Assembly: GCF_000615805.1 (NCBI RefSeq)
Contig: NZ_BAMJ01000014.1
Coordinates: forward strand, 1-56,084
From: Latilactobacillus fuchuensis DSM 14340 = JCM 11249
GTDB taxonomy: Bacteria; Bacillota; Bacilli; Lactobacillales; Lactobacillaceae
Direction: 5' to 3'
DNA length: 56,084 nucleotides
Shown here: in pieces, positions 16,504-26,058 of the stretch
Numbering within the stretch: position 1 is the stretch's first letter
How the letters are laid out: each line of letters begins with the position of its first letter
Notes under the pieces: model-generated
Database searches by the model: none
What the model saw: the letters and a program-made list of their open reading frames with translations, nothing else
Told to the model about the DNA's origin: nothing
Program-made: the position numbers and the translations under genes

Positions 16504-17484
16504 TTGACAGAACCGTTATTTCTAAAACCAGTCTTTCAAGAAAAAATTTGGGGTGGGCGCAAGCTTGCTGAAGAATTCGATTATGAATTACCCGCCGGTG
16601 ATATCGGTGAATGTTGGGCGATTTCAGCCCATCCACACGGCCCTAGTACCATTGAAAATGGTCCCTTAAAAGGGCTAACTTTGGATCAAGCTTGGGCCCA
16701 ACATCGCGACTATTTCGGCAATGCCAAGGGTGAAGTTTTCCCATTATTGACGAAGATTCTGGATGCTGAAGCCAGCTTATCTGTTCAAGTTCATCCGGAC
16801 GACGCTTACGCGGCCGCACACGAAGGCCCAACTGAACTCGGTAAAACTGAATGTTGGTATATTCTAGATGCTGAACCCGGTGCGTATTTAATTTATGGGC
16901 ATTACGCTAAAACGGAAGCCGAATTAGCCGATATGATTCATCAAGGCCAATGGGACCAATTATTGCGGAAAGTTCCGGTTAAAACTGGTGACTTCTTCTA
17001 CGTCCCAAGCGGCACAATTCATGCGTTAAATAAGGGGATTATGGCCCTAGAAACCCAACAAAGTAGTGATACAACTTATCGTTTATACGATTATGATCGG
17101 GTCGATGCTAAGACGGGCGAAAAACGTGAATTACATTTACAACAATCAATTGATACGACGACGGTGCCGCATCACGATCCAGAATTAAACATTCAAACCA
17201 AACAAGTCGGGGCTTCAACGATTACGACTTACGTGCAACCACCAATGTCACCATTTTTCAGTGTTTATCAATGGTTGGTCAAAGATCAATTGCATTTTGA
17301 TCGGACGAACGCACCTTATACGTTAGTCTCCGTTGTTGACGGCGCTGGCGAATTAGTGGTTGACGGTCAAGTTTATCCAATTCATAAAAACATGCATTTT
17401 GTTTTACCATTTGCGATTAAAGCTTGGGATTTACGTGGTGATATGCAAATTATTGCCTCTGAACCTGGTGAATCAACTAAATAA
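16504..17484 (+). CDS. manA: Mannose-6-phosphate isomerase, class I
   Basis: A 326-residue zinc enzyme interconverting mannose-6-phosphate and fructose-6-phosphate. Zinc ligands are visible as His97 in QVHPDD, Glu116 in KTECW and His173 in GTIHAL; the double-cupin fold is typical of the short Firmicutes form. The TTG start at 16504 is chosen because AGGAG (16491-16495) is 8 bases upstream and overlaps the alternative GTG 16495. Monocistronic with a strong terminator. Confidence 0.92.
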   Translation: MTEPLFLKPVFQEKIWGGRKLAEEFDYELPAGDIGECWAISAHPHGPSTIENGPLKGLTLDQAWAQHRDYFGNAKGEVFPLLTKILDAEASLSVQVHPDDAYAAAHEGPTELGKTECWYILDAEPGAYLIYGHYAKTEAELADMIHQGQWDQLLRKVPVKTGDFFYVPSGTIHALNKGIMALETQQSSDTTYRLYDYDRVDAKTGEKRELHLQQSIDTTTVPHHDPELNIQTKQVGASTITTYVQPPMSPFFSVYQWLVKDQLHFDRTNAPYTLVSVVDGAGELVVDGQVYPIHKNMHFVLPFAIKAWDLRGDMQIIASEPGESTK

Positions 17485-17492
17485 TATAACGT

Positions 17493-17532
17493 AAAAACCG
17501 GTTAATCTGATTCAGATTAACCGGTTTTTTTA
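17493..17532 (+). terminator. Bidirectional terminator after manA
   Basis: A 17-pair hairpin (AAAACCGGTTAATCTGA and its complement) flanked by A and T runs, between convergent genes. Confidence 0.9.
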
Positions 17533-17538
17533 GGTTGA

Positions 17539-18003
17539 TTATTTTGAAGAATGATTAATCTGCATGAGTTGATACAACCACTGACCAACGACAATCAGTA
17601 ACCCCAATGTGTACAAATAGTTGGTCAGCATCAACCATAATTGAACGTGACCTGACAGCATGGTTGCTAAGAAAAGCCAAGCCATAATGGTGATAAAAAC
17701 CGCTGTTAGTTGGCAGAGACGACTGATTAAGGCGTTGATGTTCAGCAGTGTCGCATTGAATCGGGATTGTATGACAGTACTCGTTAAGATTAAAAAGATG
17801 GCGATTAACGCAAACATCACTAATAAAGCGGCACTATGGAGAAACGGGTGGGTTTGATTAGCGATTGTCGTCGTAATTTGACCATTAAAATCGACATGCA
17901 TCGGTAGTCGCGAACTGAGGTGGGCCTGGCCAGCGACTAGGATACTCAATTGAATGATGGTGTTTAGGATTATTATTTTGATGGTTCTCACTTGTTCCAT
18001 CAC
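17539..18003 (-). CDS. DUF1648-type membrane protein
   Basis: About 154 residues with four hydrophobic segments. The stretch LSSRLPMHVDFNGQI after the first segment matches the DUF1648 pattern (P-x-H-x2-x-x-G) seen in SdpI-like and related membrane proteins. The family function is unclear; some SdpI proteins give immunity to toxic peptides. GTG 18003 and ATG 18000 are both possible starts behind GGAGGCG; spacing favours GTG. Confidence 0.6.
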   Translation of the reverse strand: MMEQVRTIKIIILNTIIQLSILVAGQAHLSSRLPMHVDFNGQITTTIANQTHPFLHSAALLVMFALIAIFLILTSTVIQSRFNATLLNINALISRLCQLTAVFITIMAWLFLATMLSGHVQLWLMLTNYLYTLGLLIVVGQWLYQLMQINHSSK

Positions 18004-18117
18004 AATAAAACGCCTCCAATTCTATTTTTACCAGAGTATAGCACAATTGGGGGCGAATTGAACTAGTAATTAACGTTTGATTTCATTAGAATAAGAAGAA
18101 AACGGTGGTCGATAATC

Positions 18118-18759
18118 ATGAATCAAATTGAACAGATTGAAAAATACGTTAAAGCGCAGTTAGCAAGCGAACACAGTGGGCACGGTTTTGACCATATTCA
18201 GCGGGTGGTCCGCAATGCGCGATTAATCTGCCAACAAATTCCAATGGCGGATAGTACGTTGGTTGAGATGGCGGTGCTGTTACACGATGTGATTGACGAA
18301 AAAGTGGTCGGTGATGTTGAACAAGCCCGCCAAGCGATGGTGGCGCAGTTAACCGTCATTGGTGTATCATTTGAGCGGCAGCAAGCAATCTTGACGATTA
18401 TCGAGCATATGTCGTTTGTTAAAAATATCGACCAACAACAAGTATTATCGCTCGAAGGGCAAATTGTTCAAGATGCAGATCGGTTGGACGCAATTGGTGC
18501 GATTGGCATTGGTCGGACCTTTATGTATGGTGGTGCACACGGTGGAATCGCTTATGATCCACAGATTGAACCGCGGGCTGAATTAACGGCGGCTAATTAT
18601 CGGGAACCGACGACAGTCATTAATCATTTTTATGAAAAGTTATTTAAGTTGGCGGCGACCATGAATACGCCAGTCGCTAAGACGCTGGCGACAAAACGGA
18701 CCCAAGTCATGCAAGATTTTGTGACGGAGTATTTAGCGGAGTGGCAAGGGGAACGTTAG
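18118..18759 (+). CDS. HD-domain phosphohydrolase
   Basis: A 213-residue metal-dependent hydrolase. The HD pattern is His26 in GFDHIQRV, His56-Asp57 in LLHDVIDE and a distal Asp in QDADRLDAIGA. This YedJ-like subfamily acts on nucleotides or phosphorylated small molecules; the substrate is not known. Followed by a repeat region with a hairpin that can terminate it. Confidence 0.85.
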   Translation: MNQIEQIEKYVKAQLASEHSGHGFDHIQRVVRNARLICQQIPMADSTLVEMAVLLHDVIDEKVVGDVEQARQAMVAQLTVIGVSFERQQAILTIIEHMSFVKNIDQQQVLSLEGQIVQDADRLDAIGAIGIGRTFMYGGAHGGIAYDPQIEPRAELTAANYREPTTVINHFYEKLFKLAATMNTPVAKTLATKRTQVMQDFVTEYLAEWQGER

Positions 18760-18816
18760 AAAATGAAAAGGGTGTTTGACATAAGTATTCTGATTTTAAA
18801 TGAATATTCTTCGTCG

Positions 18817-19059
18817 ACGCGCGCCAGAACTCATCAATTTCCGTTCAAATCAAAAAATCCGATTATCCCTAAATTCAGGATAATCGGATTTTTCAACTTG
18901 GTACTCAATTGATAACGTGCCAACACCCACTGATTCCTGTGCTTAGCGACGTTTCGCAAACAAGTCCATAACCCGGACTTATTCACAAAACTAGGCTAAT
19001 GCTCAGAATCAAACCGTGGGTGTGGGCACTCAATCAATAACCGAGTTCTGTCACAGCTT
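18817..19059. repeat. Intergenic repeat, copy 1 (interrupted)
   Basis: Bases 18817-18916 and 19042-19059 match copy 2 (26059-26173) almost base for base, interrupted by 125 bases. It includes a 14-pair hairpin (18855-18868 with 18878-18891) with a conserved loop TAAATTCA, flanked by A and T runs, so it is also a bidirectional terminator between the convergent HD and 19068-19316 genes. It accounts for the gene-free stretch 18760-19067. Confidence 0.8.
18917..19029. mobile_element. 113-bp palindromic insertion within repeat copy 1
   Basis: Terminal inverted repeats of 14 bases (GTGCCAACACCCAC at 18917-18930, GTGGGTGTGGGCAC at 19016-19029; one mismatch). Further paired blocks inside are 18931-18936/19006-19011, 18943-18947/18995-18999 and an apex AAGTCC/GGACTT (18962-18967/18975-18980), giving one long imperfect hairpin. 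It is flanked by a 14-base direct repeat (18903-18916 and 19028-19041, two mismatches). Copy 2 has the uninterrupted arrangement. A MITE-like or palindromic small element is the best reading; it encodes no protein. Confidence 0.55.
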
Positions 19060-19067
19060 GTTTATTT

Positions 19068-19316
19068 TTAAGCCAACGTTGGTTCACTCGTCAGCCAGTC
19101 ATTTTGTAAGAGTTCGTGGGTTCTTTTTTGAAGTGGTAACCATAATTCAGCCCGGAGGATGTTGATTAATGATTCCCAGAAAAGACGGTCGGTTTTTTGT
19201 TGTTCGGTAATATGTAATTCAATCACTTGGCCGTTTTCAGTCGTGGCCCAAACTTTATCATGGCTTTCAATGCTTTTAATTTTAACGGATTCAATATTTT
19301 GCGTTTGTACTAACAT
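19068..19316 (-). CDS. Hypothetical protein, 82 aa
   Basis: Small soluble ORF with a good AAGGAG ribosome site 9 bases before ATG 19316 (TTG 19322 is too close to the site). It starts with a beta-rich half (about residues 1-38) followed by a helical half rich in Leu and Trp. It is alone on its strand between the repeat region and the PPDK regulator cluster. I do not recognise it. Confidence 0.6.
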   Translation of the reverse strand: MLVQTQNIESVKIKSIESHDKVWATTENGQVIELHITEQQKTDRLFWESLINILRAELWLPLQKRTHELLQNDWLTSEPTLA

Positions 19317-19437
19317 AGTCAATCGCTCCTTCTTGATGATAAGTTCAGTATAGCGACTAACTATTACTAAAGTATTGTCGTTTTATGAATAATAAATGCA
19401 TTTTTTCTTCAGAAAAGGTTAAGAACTTGATTAAACA

Positions 19438-20235
19438 TTAAATCATGGTTTGAATCAGGCTAGCGGTTTCTTCGATTGAACGATCAGCCACGTTGATCAC
19501 CGTTGCCCCTAAAGTGTCAAAGAGTTGTTGTGCGTAGGCAAGTTCATCGCTAACGCTGGTGGCGGCGGAATAATTGGTCGTCTGGGGTAGGCCAAGGGTC
19601 GCAAGGCGTTCGGTGCGAATTTTGAGTAGCGTTTGGAGTGGCATCGTGAGGCCGATAATTTTATGCGTGGGGACTTTAAAAAGTTCCTTGGGTAATGGGA
19701 CGCCGGGGATTAAGGGCAAGTTGGCAACCCGGTAATTTTGATTGGCCAAGTACATACTCAATGGGGTTTTAGACGTTCTGGAGACCCCTAATAAAACGAT
19801 ATCGGCTTCTAATAAGCCACGTGGTTCTTTACCGTCATCGTAACGAACGGCAAACTCCATGGCGCTAATCCGGTGGAAATAGTGTTCGTCTAATTTACGT
19901 AAGGAACCCGGTGCTTCTAAGGAATCGGTTTGACTACGGGCACTAATCGCGGTCGTTAGGGATGATAATAGGTCGATGAGGGTTAAATTGTGCGCTTGGC
20001 AGAATTCGGTAACCGATTGTTGTAAGGGCCGATTAACTAAAGTCGTGACAATAATGGCCTGTTCCTGTTGGGCGTCTTTTAGAATCGGCACCAATGTTGA
20101 TTGATCGGTGACGAATGGGAAGCGTTGGATTTTTAGAGGAACTGATTGGGGAAATTGAGCGGCGACGGCTGACACGACAGAGCGGGCAGTTTCGCCGATT
20201 GAATCTGAAATCATAAAAATTGGAATCGCTGACAT
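19438..20235 (-). CDS. Pyruvate phosphate dikinase regulatory protein (PDRP, DUF299)
   Basis: A 265-residue bifunctional enzyme that inactivates PPDK by ADP-dependent threonine phosphorylation and reactivates it by phosphorolysis. The P-loop-like motif GVSRTSKT is at residues 150-157 and the N-terminal ISDSIGETA is typical of the family. Start 20235 follows a GAGG site; the longer ORF from 20250 would begin inside that site. It lies downstream of a CcpN-like regulator and beside ppdK, its presumed target (Thr451 of PpdK). Confidence 0.9.
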   Translation of the reverse strand: MSAIPIFMISDSIGETARSVVSAVAAQFPQSVPLKIQRFPFVTDQSTLVPILKDAQQEQAIIVTTLVNRPLQQSVTEFCQAHNLTLIDLLSSLTTAISARSQTDSLEAPGSLRKLDEHYFHRISAMEFAVRYDDGKEPRGLLEADIVLLGVSRTSKTPLSMYLANQNYRVANLPLIPGVPLPKELFKVPTHKIIGLTMPLQTLLKIRTERLATLGLPQTTNYSAATSVSDELAYAQQLFDTLGATVINVADRSIEETASLIQTMI

Positions 20236-20256
20236 TTTGAAAACCTCCAAGCAAGC

Positions 20257-20880
20257 TTAGTTTTGAATGTGTAATCCTTCTTCGATAAAGTAGCGCATAA
20301 TGATTGATTTTGTGATCTTACCAATCACGGTCACGCCGTCCGGTTCGACAATCGGTAGCGAATCGACTTGGTGGGCGATTAATCGTTGGCCGGCTTGTAG
20401 AATCGTTTTGTGTTCAGTCATCGTGACGATGTTGGGCATGCGGGTCATAATCATGGCCACGGGGGTCGTGCTGGTATTAGTGGCGTTAATCGTCGCGCGT
20501 AACAGATCTTTACGCGAGAGAACGCCCAATAATTTCTGTTGTTGGTCAACAACGTATAAAGAACCGACATCGTGCATGAAAAGTTGCGTGACGGCTTCAT
20601 CAATGGTCGTCGCTTGTTGAATCAATAACGGGGGGATCATCAATTGATCGACCGTTGCCTGATACAGATGATCGGCGAGTAACGGGGCGACCTCTTGACC
20701 GACGTAAAAATAACCAACTTTCGGACGTGCATCAAGAATGCCAGTCATCGTTAAGATCGCGAGGTCGTTACGCAAAGTCGCGCGCGATAAATTAAGTTGT
20801 CCGGCAATTTTAGTGCCACTAATCGGTTGATCGTTTTGGACGATTTGAATAATTTGCTTTTGACGCGCTGATAATTCCAT
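20257..20880 (-). CDS. ccpN: CcpN-like repressor (HTH plus CBS pair)
   Basis: A 207-residue regulator with an N-terminal DeoR-like winged helix (about residues 1-60, LNLSRATLRNDLAIL) and two CBS domains (about 75-200). This architecture and the linkage to a PDRP gene match Bacillus CcpN, which represses gluconeogenic genes and senses the ATP/ADP state through its CBS pair. ATG 20880 has AAAGGAG upstream. It is divergent from ppdK, with paired operator-like sequences between them. Likely role: repress ppdK when glycolytic sugar is present (inference). Confidence 0.8.
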   Translation of the reverse strand: MELSARQKQIIQIVQNDQPISGTKIAGQLNLSRATLRNDLAILTMTGILDARPKVGYFYVGQEVAPLLADHLYQATVDQLMIPPLLIQQATTIDEAVTQLFMHDVGSLYVVDQQQKLLGVLSRKDLLRATINATNTSTTPVAMIMTRMPNIVTMTEHKTILQAGQRLIAHQVDSLPIVEPDGVTVIGKITKSIIMRYFIEEGLHIQN

Positions 20881-20916
20881 AATGACTCCTTTGATTAAAC
20901 CGATTTCAATAAGACT

Positions 20917-20945
20917 ATTATAAAATAGCGACAACCTATTTGCAA
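20917..20945 (-). promoter_or_regulatory. Promoter of the ccpN-PDRP pair
   Basis: On the minus strand: TTGCAA (20945-20940), 17-base spacer, TATAAT (20922-20917); start site about 30 bases before the ATG. Confidence 0.75.
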
Positions 20946-20958
20946 TCAAAATCGGATA

Positions 20959-21022
20959 ATAGTGTGGCTTATTTAATTTAATATGACGTACTATTGACTT
21001 TTAATGTGTCACACTATATGCT
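20959..21022 (+). promoter_or_regulatory. ppdK promoter with paired operator candidates
   Basis: An eight-base inverted repeat ATAGTGTG (20959-20966) and CACACTAT (21010-21017) brackets a promoter with TTGACT (20994-20999) and TATGCT (21017-21022, 17-base spacer). The half-sites are 51 bases apart, about five helical turns, so a regulator bound at both could loop the DNA. The CcpN-like protein encoded next door is the obvious candidate. Confidence 0.55.
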
Positions 21023-21056
21023 GTTGGTGTTCAATAAAATATTGGAGGCTATCACA

Positions 21057-23678
21057 ATGCAATATATTTATGCTTTTGCTGAAGATCAAACCTTAACGAA
21101 TACTGAATTAGGCGGCAAAGGGGCAAATCTAGCCGAGATGACGCGCTTAGGTTTACCCGTACCAGCCGGCTTTACGATTACGACGGCGGCTTGCCAACGT
21201 TATTTAACCAATGGTCAAGCAGAATGTGATTTTTTAAAAGACGACTTAATGAAAGCGGTTCAACAATTAGAAGCAACAACGCACCGTCAATTGGGCAATC
21301 CAGAACAACCCTTACTCGTTTCGGTTCGGAGTGGGGCACCGATTTCGATGCCAGGGATGATGGATACTGTTTTGAACTTAGGGCTCAACGACCAAACCGT
21401 GGAAGGTCTTGCGAAGCAAACGCATAATCCGTGGTTTGCATATGACTGTTACCGGCGATTAATTCAAATGTTCGGCGATGTGGTCTACGGAATTGATAAA
21501 TCAATTTTTGAAGCCGAATTGACGGCTTTAAAACGCGCCAAACAGGTTACCAGTGATACTGATTTGACACTGGCCGATTTAAAACAATTGATTCAAACTT
21601 ATCAAACGCTCTATCAGAACACAGATGATGCGCAGTTCCCACAATCGGTAACGGCACAGTTAACTCTGGCGGTCGAAGCGGTCTTCAAATCATGGTTAAA
21701 TCCACGGGCCAAAACCTATCGGCGGTTACACGAAATTGATGCGACGATGGGTACGGCCGTTAATATTCAGCAAATGGTTTTCGGTAATTATCAGGGGCAA
21801 AGTGGGACGGGTGTCGCATTCACCCGGAACCCCGCAACGGGTGAACCAGGTTTGTTTGGTGAATATCTGTTAAATGCGCAAGGCGAAGACGTGGTCGCGG
21901 GCATTCGAACGCCAGAACCGATTGCCACGCTAAAAGCGCAATTACCAACGATTTACGAGCAATTCAAAACATTGGCGAATCAACTTGAACGTCATTATCA
22001 AGATATGCAAGATATGGAATTTACGATTGAAGCCGGGCAGTTGTATGTATTGCAAACCCGAATTGGCAAAAGAACACCCCAAGCGGCGTTTAAGATTGCC
22101 CTAGATTTAGTTAATGAAGGCTTAATTAACCGTCAAACGGCCATCTTGCGGTTAAAGCCGGCGATGATTGAAGGACTCTTACATCCGGTATTTGATCCGC
22201 AAGCTCTGAAGCAAGCGCCATTGTTATTAACGGGGTTACCTGCTAGTCCAGGGGCGGCGACTGGTGCAATTTATTTTGATGCGCAACAAGCCCAAGTGGC
22301 GCACGAAGCCGGTGAAAAAGTCATTCTGGTTCGTCAAGAAACTTCACCGGAAGATATTGACGGGATGGTCGTCAGTCAAGCGATTGTCACGAGTCGGGGC
22401 GGGATGACATCCCACGCAGCAGTCGTTGCCCGGGGCATGGGGTGTTGTTGTGTCGTTGGTTGTGCGCAGTTGAGTGTCGATACTGATCAGAAACAAGCAG
22501 ATTTTAATGGTCAGTTATTAAAAGAAGGCGCGATTATTTCGGTTGATGGGCACACTGGTCGAATCTACTTAGGTGCATTAGGCCAACAAACTGGCAAGCA
22601 ACAAGCCGCCCTGAATACGATTCTCGATTGGTGTGATGCGGAGGCGCCAATTGATGTTTGGGCCAACGCTGAAACCCCGAAGGAAGTAGCAACGGCTTTT
22701 GAATTTGGGGCTAAAGGTTTGGGATTAGTCCGGACTGAGCACATGTTTTTCGGGCCCGAACGGCTTTTCAAGATGCGCGAGATGATTTTAGCGGATCAAT
22801 TAAGTGATCGCCAAATCGCGTTAGCGGCGTTAAAAGAACTCCAATTAGCCGATTTTAAAGCGATTTTTGAATTGGCACAAGACCGACCATGCACGATTCG
22901 GTTGTTGGATCCACCGTTACATGAATTCCTGCCACAAGCAACAGCTGACCAAGTAGCATTAGCAACGGCGCTACAAATTAGTCCGGCGGAGATTAAACGC
23001 CGGATTGCGGCGAAGATCGAAGTCAATCCAATGTTGGGTCATCGGGGGAGTCGACTCGCAGTGACTTATCCTGAAATCTATCAAATGCAGGTCTTGGCGA
23101 TTATCGAAAGTGCATTGGCGGTCCAAGTTGAACAAGGGCACGCGGTAGCGCCTAAAATTATGTTGCCATTAATCGGCACTGCGGCTGAAATGCAGTTGTT
23201 GAAACAACAATTAACCGCAACAATCGATACTTTCCTAGCGCAACAAGCTCAAACGATTGCGTATCAGATTGGGACGATGATTGAAGTGCCACGCGCTTGT
23301 TTAGTCGCGGATCAAATTGCGGATTCAGCTGATTTCTTTAGTTTCGGAACCAACGATTTAACCCAGATGACGTTTGGTTTTTCGCGGGATGATATCGGCC
23401 ATTTTATTGGAGCGTATCAAGAACAGGCCATTTTAAGCAGCGATCCATTCCAAACATTAGACCAAGATGGTGTCGGTGCGTTGATGCGAATCGCGATTCA
23501 AAAGGGTCGTCAAACGAAACCTGAATTATCGATTGGGGTTTGTGGGGAAGTCGGTGGTGATCCATCTTCCATCGCCTTTTGTCAGGCACTCGGCGTTGAT
23601 TACGTCTCGTGTTCGCCATATCGGGTGCCTAGTGCGCGCTTGGCGGCCGCACAAGTTGCATTGCAAACCCGCGTTTAG
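21057..23678 (+). CDS. ppdK: Pyruvate, phosphate dikinase
   Basis: An 873-residue enzyme converting pyruvate, ATP and phosphate to PEP, AMP and pyrophosphate, reversibly. The N-terminal nucleotide domain has SVRSGAPISMPGMMDT; the swivelling domain carries catalytic His453 in SRGGMTSHAAV with regulatory Thr451 two residues before it; the PEP/pyruvate barrel ends with Cys829 in GVCGEVGGDP. ATG 21057 is preceded by GGAGG; the ORF opens earlier but without a site. With ccpN and the PDRP gene it forms a complete control set for PEP formation, useful on ribose, nucleosides or other gluconeogenic substrates. Confidence 0.93.
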   Translation: MQYIYAFAEDQTLTNTELGGKGANLAEMTRLGLPVPAGFTITTAACQRYLTNGQAECDFLKDDLMKAVQQLEATTHRQLGNPEQPLLVSVRSGAPISMPGMMDTVLNLGLNDQTVEGLAKQTHNPWFAYDCYRRLIQMFGDVVYGIDKSIFEAELTALKRAKQVTSDTDLTLADLKQLIQTYQTLYQNTDDAQFPQSVTAQLTLAVEAVFKSWLNPRAKTYRRLHEIDATMGTAVNIQQMVFGNYQGQSGTGVAFTRNPATGEPGLFGEYLLNAQGEDVVAGIRTPEPIATLKAQLPTIYEQFKTLANQLERHYQDMQDMEFTIEAGQLYVLQTRIGKRTPQAAFKIALDLVNEGLINRQTAILRLKPAMIEGLLHPVFDPQALKQAPLLLTGLPASPGAATGAIYFDAQQAQVAHEAGEKVILVRQETSPEDIDGMVVSQAIVTSRGGMTSHAAVVARGMGCCCVVGCAQLSVDTDQKQADFNGQLLKEGAIISVDGHTGRIYLGALGQQTGKQQAALNTILDWCDAEAPIDVWANAETPKEVATAFEFGAKGLGLVRTEHMFFGPERLFKMREMILADQLSDRQIALAALKELQLADFKAIFELAQDRPCTIRLLDPPLHEFLPQATADQVALATALQISPAEIKRRIAAKIEVNPMLGHRGSRLAVTYPEIYQMQVLAIIESALAVQVEQGHAVAPKIMLPLIGTAAEMQLLKQQLTATIDTFLAQQAQTIAYQIGTMIEVPRACLVADQIADSADFFSFGTNDLTQMTFGFSRDDIGHFIGAYQEQAILSSDPFQTLDQDGVGALMRIAIQKGRQTKPELSIGVCGEVGGDPSSIAFCQALGVDYVSCSPYRVPSARLAAAQVALQTRV

Positions 23679-23741
23679 TAGACAGATTTCTTTACAGCTT
23701 TTGGGTCAAGTTGATAAGCTCATTTTAAATGAGGTGATCAA

Positions 23742-26051
23742 ATGACCAATCAAGTTAGGGGTCAGCAGTATCGGTTTACGATTTTAACGGAACGCTTATT
23801 GCGGATGGAATATTCAGCTGACGGTCAGTTTGAAGACCGAACAACTCAGATGGTGCAAAATCGCGAGTTTACGGAAGTGCCTTATCAAGTTTTGACGGCT
23901 CATAATCATTTTGAAGTTGAAATTATCACGAATTATTATCATTTGTATTACAAAGGGGGACCGTTTGCGGCCGATACGTTATATATCGATGTGAATTACC
24001 GCTATTCGGATTATCATAATCGGTGGCATTTCGGTGAATCGGTTGAAAATTTGGGCGGCACCGTGCGGACTTTGGACAAGGCTGACGGCGTGATACCGTT
24101 AGCACCTGGATTATGGCCTACAATGGTTTTGCGGCAATTGATGATTCGGCAAGTTTTATTTTAGAACAGGATCACTTTAAACCACGCGATGATGGGACAA
24201 CCGATTGGTATTATTTTGCATACGGACACGATTTTCAAAAAGCGTTGCAGGATTATTATCGCTTAACCGGGCCAACACCACTGCTACCGCGTTACGCTTT
24301 AGGTAATTGGTGGAGCCGTTATTGCTTATAGCGAGCGAAGTTTGACTGAGTTACTCCATCATTTCGATCGGGATGGCTTGCCGTTTAGTGTTGTGACGTT
24401 GGATATGGATTGGCATCTCACCGATATTCCAAAACGGTTTGGTTCTGGTTGGACGGGTTATACGTGGAATCAAGCGTTGTTTAGCGATCCCGCCCATTTT
24501 TTAGCGGCACTGCACGCTAGAGGTTTGAAAGTCACTTTGAATGTTCATCCGGCAGCGGGTATTCGGGCCTATGAAGCCGTCTATCCAGTGATCGCTCAAA
24601 AATTAGGGTTGGATCAAAGCAATGAAGAACCGGCCTTGTTTGATTTGAATCAAGTGGCTTTTCGAGCGACTTACTTTCAAGATGTGCATCAACCACTTGA
24701 AGAGATGGGCGTTGATTTCTGGTGGTTGGATTGGCAACAAGGCGGTAACTTAGGGGCTCGGGATGTCGATCCATTATGGTTATTAAATCATTATCATTAT
24801 CAGGATAGTGCGGACAAGCACCATGGCGAAGGGTTGATCTTATCACGCTATGCTGGACCCGGCAGTCATCGCTATCCGATTGGTTTTTCGGGGGATACGT
24901 ATATTTCGTGGGCTGCTTTAGCGTTTCAACCGTATTTCACAGCGACGGCCGCCAACATTGGCTACACGTGGTGGAGTCACGATATTGGCGGTCATATGGG
25001 TGGCATTCGCGACGATGAATTGGCGTTGCGTTGGTTACAATTGGGCGTTTTTAGCCCCATCATGCGTTTGCATAGTGCCAACAATCCGTTTAACGGTAAA
25101 GAACCGTGGCGTTATAAAAATTTCGCCGCAACCAATATGGTTCGGTTCTTGAGACTACGGCATGAATTGTTACCCTATTTAGACAGCGCCAATTACCAAA
25201 CGCACGCCGCGGGGGTCCCGCTGGTCAAACCGATGTATTATACCTATGATCAGCCATTGGCTTTTAAAAATCAGCATCAATATTTATTCGGAACGGAATT
25301 ATTGGTCGCGCCAGTCGTCACGCCAAAATTACGTCATTTAGATCAAAGTCAGGTCCGCGTTTGGTTGCCAAAAGGCATGTGGTTTGATTTCTTTAACGGG
25401 TTAAAATACGGTGGTGATACAACACTGAGTGTCTTCCGGGATGAAACGCGGATTCCGGTGTTTGCCAAAGCCGGGGCGATTGTGCCGTTGAATCCGAACT
25501 ACATGGCGGATGTCAATCAACTACCGGAAGTCTTAAAAGTGTTAATTTTCCCGGGGGCGAGTAACGAATACGTTTTATATGAACATCTAGACGGACAAGT
25601 GGCGCGCACGCATTTTATCTTTGATTGGTTGAATAAGGAATTGACCATTCGGGTCGTTGATCCAGGTCAGATTATTCCCGAAAAGCGGCATTTTCAATGT
25701 CAATTCCGCGGTGTTAATGATTTCGAACCAGCCATTAAAAGTGGGAGCGGCAATGTCACACCAATTGAACTCGTTGAAAATGATAAAGCATTTATCTATT
25801 CCTGTGCTGAAGCGCGGCAATCACAAGTCACATTTAGTCTGCATCGTTTACGGATTATGCCCCAACGGCGATTAGTGGTCGATCGTTTATTCAACAAGTT
25901 GAATCAGGCACAAATTGAATACGATTTGAAGAACGAAATATGGACGCAGTTTTTGAAAGCGCCGGATAAAATTCGCTTCATCAACTTTTTAAACACGTTG
26001 GCCGATCATGATTTAGCGAAGATGTTGTATGAATTGGTGTATATTTTATAA
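23742..26051 (+). CDS. GH31 alpha-glycosidase (two breaks as read)
   Basis: A family GH31 enzyme of about 770 residues when repaired. The catalytic nucleophile lies in WWLDWQQGG and the acid/base in FSGDTYISW, with DMDWH before them. Three consecutive pieces cover it: 23742 to about 24118, about 24113-24330 and about 24325-26051. Restoring one G in TTATGGCC (near 24117) gives GLWAYNGF, and two G in TTATTGCTT (near 24326) gives RYWAYSE, the family norm. The last 100 residues are a less conserved C-terminal region. Likely an intracellular alpha-glucosidase or alpha-xylosidase; the specificity is unknown. Monocistronic; ends at a repeat hairpin. Confidence 0.8.
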
Positions 26052-26058
26052 ATTTTTA

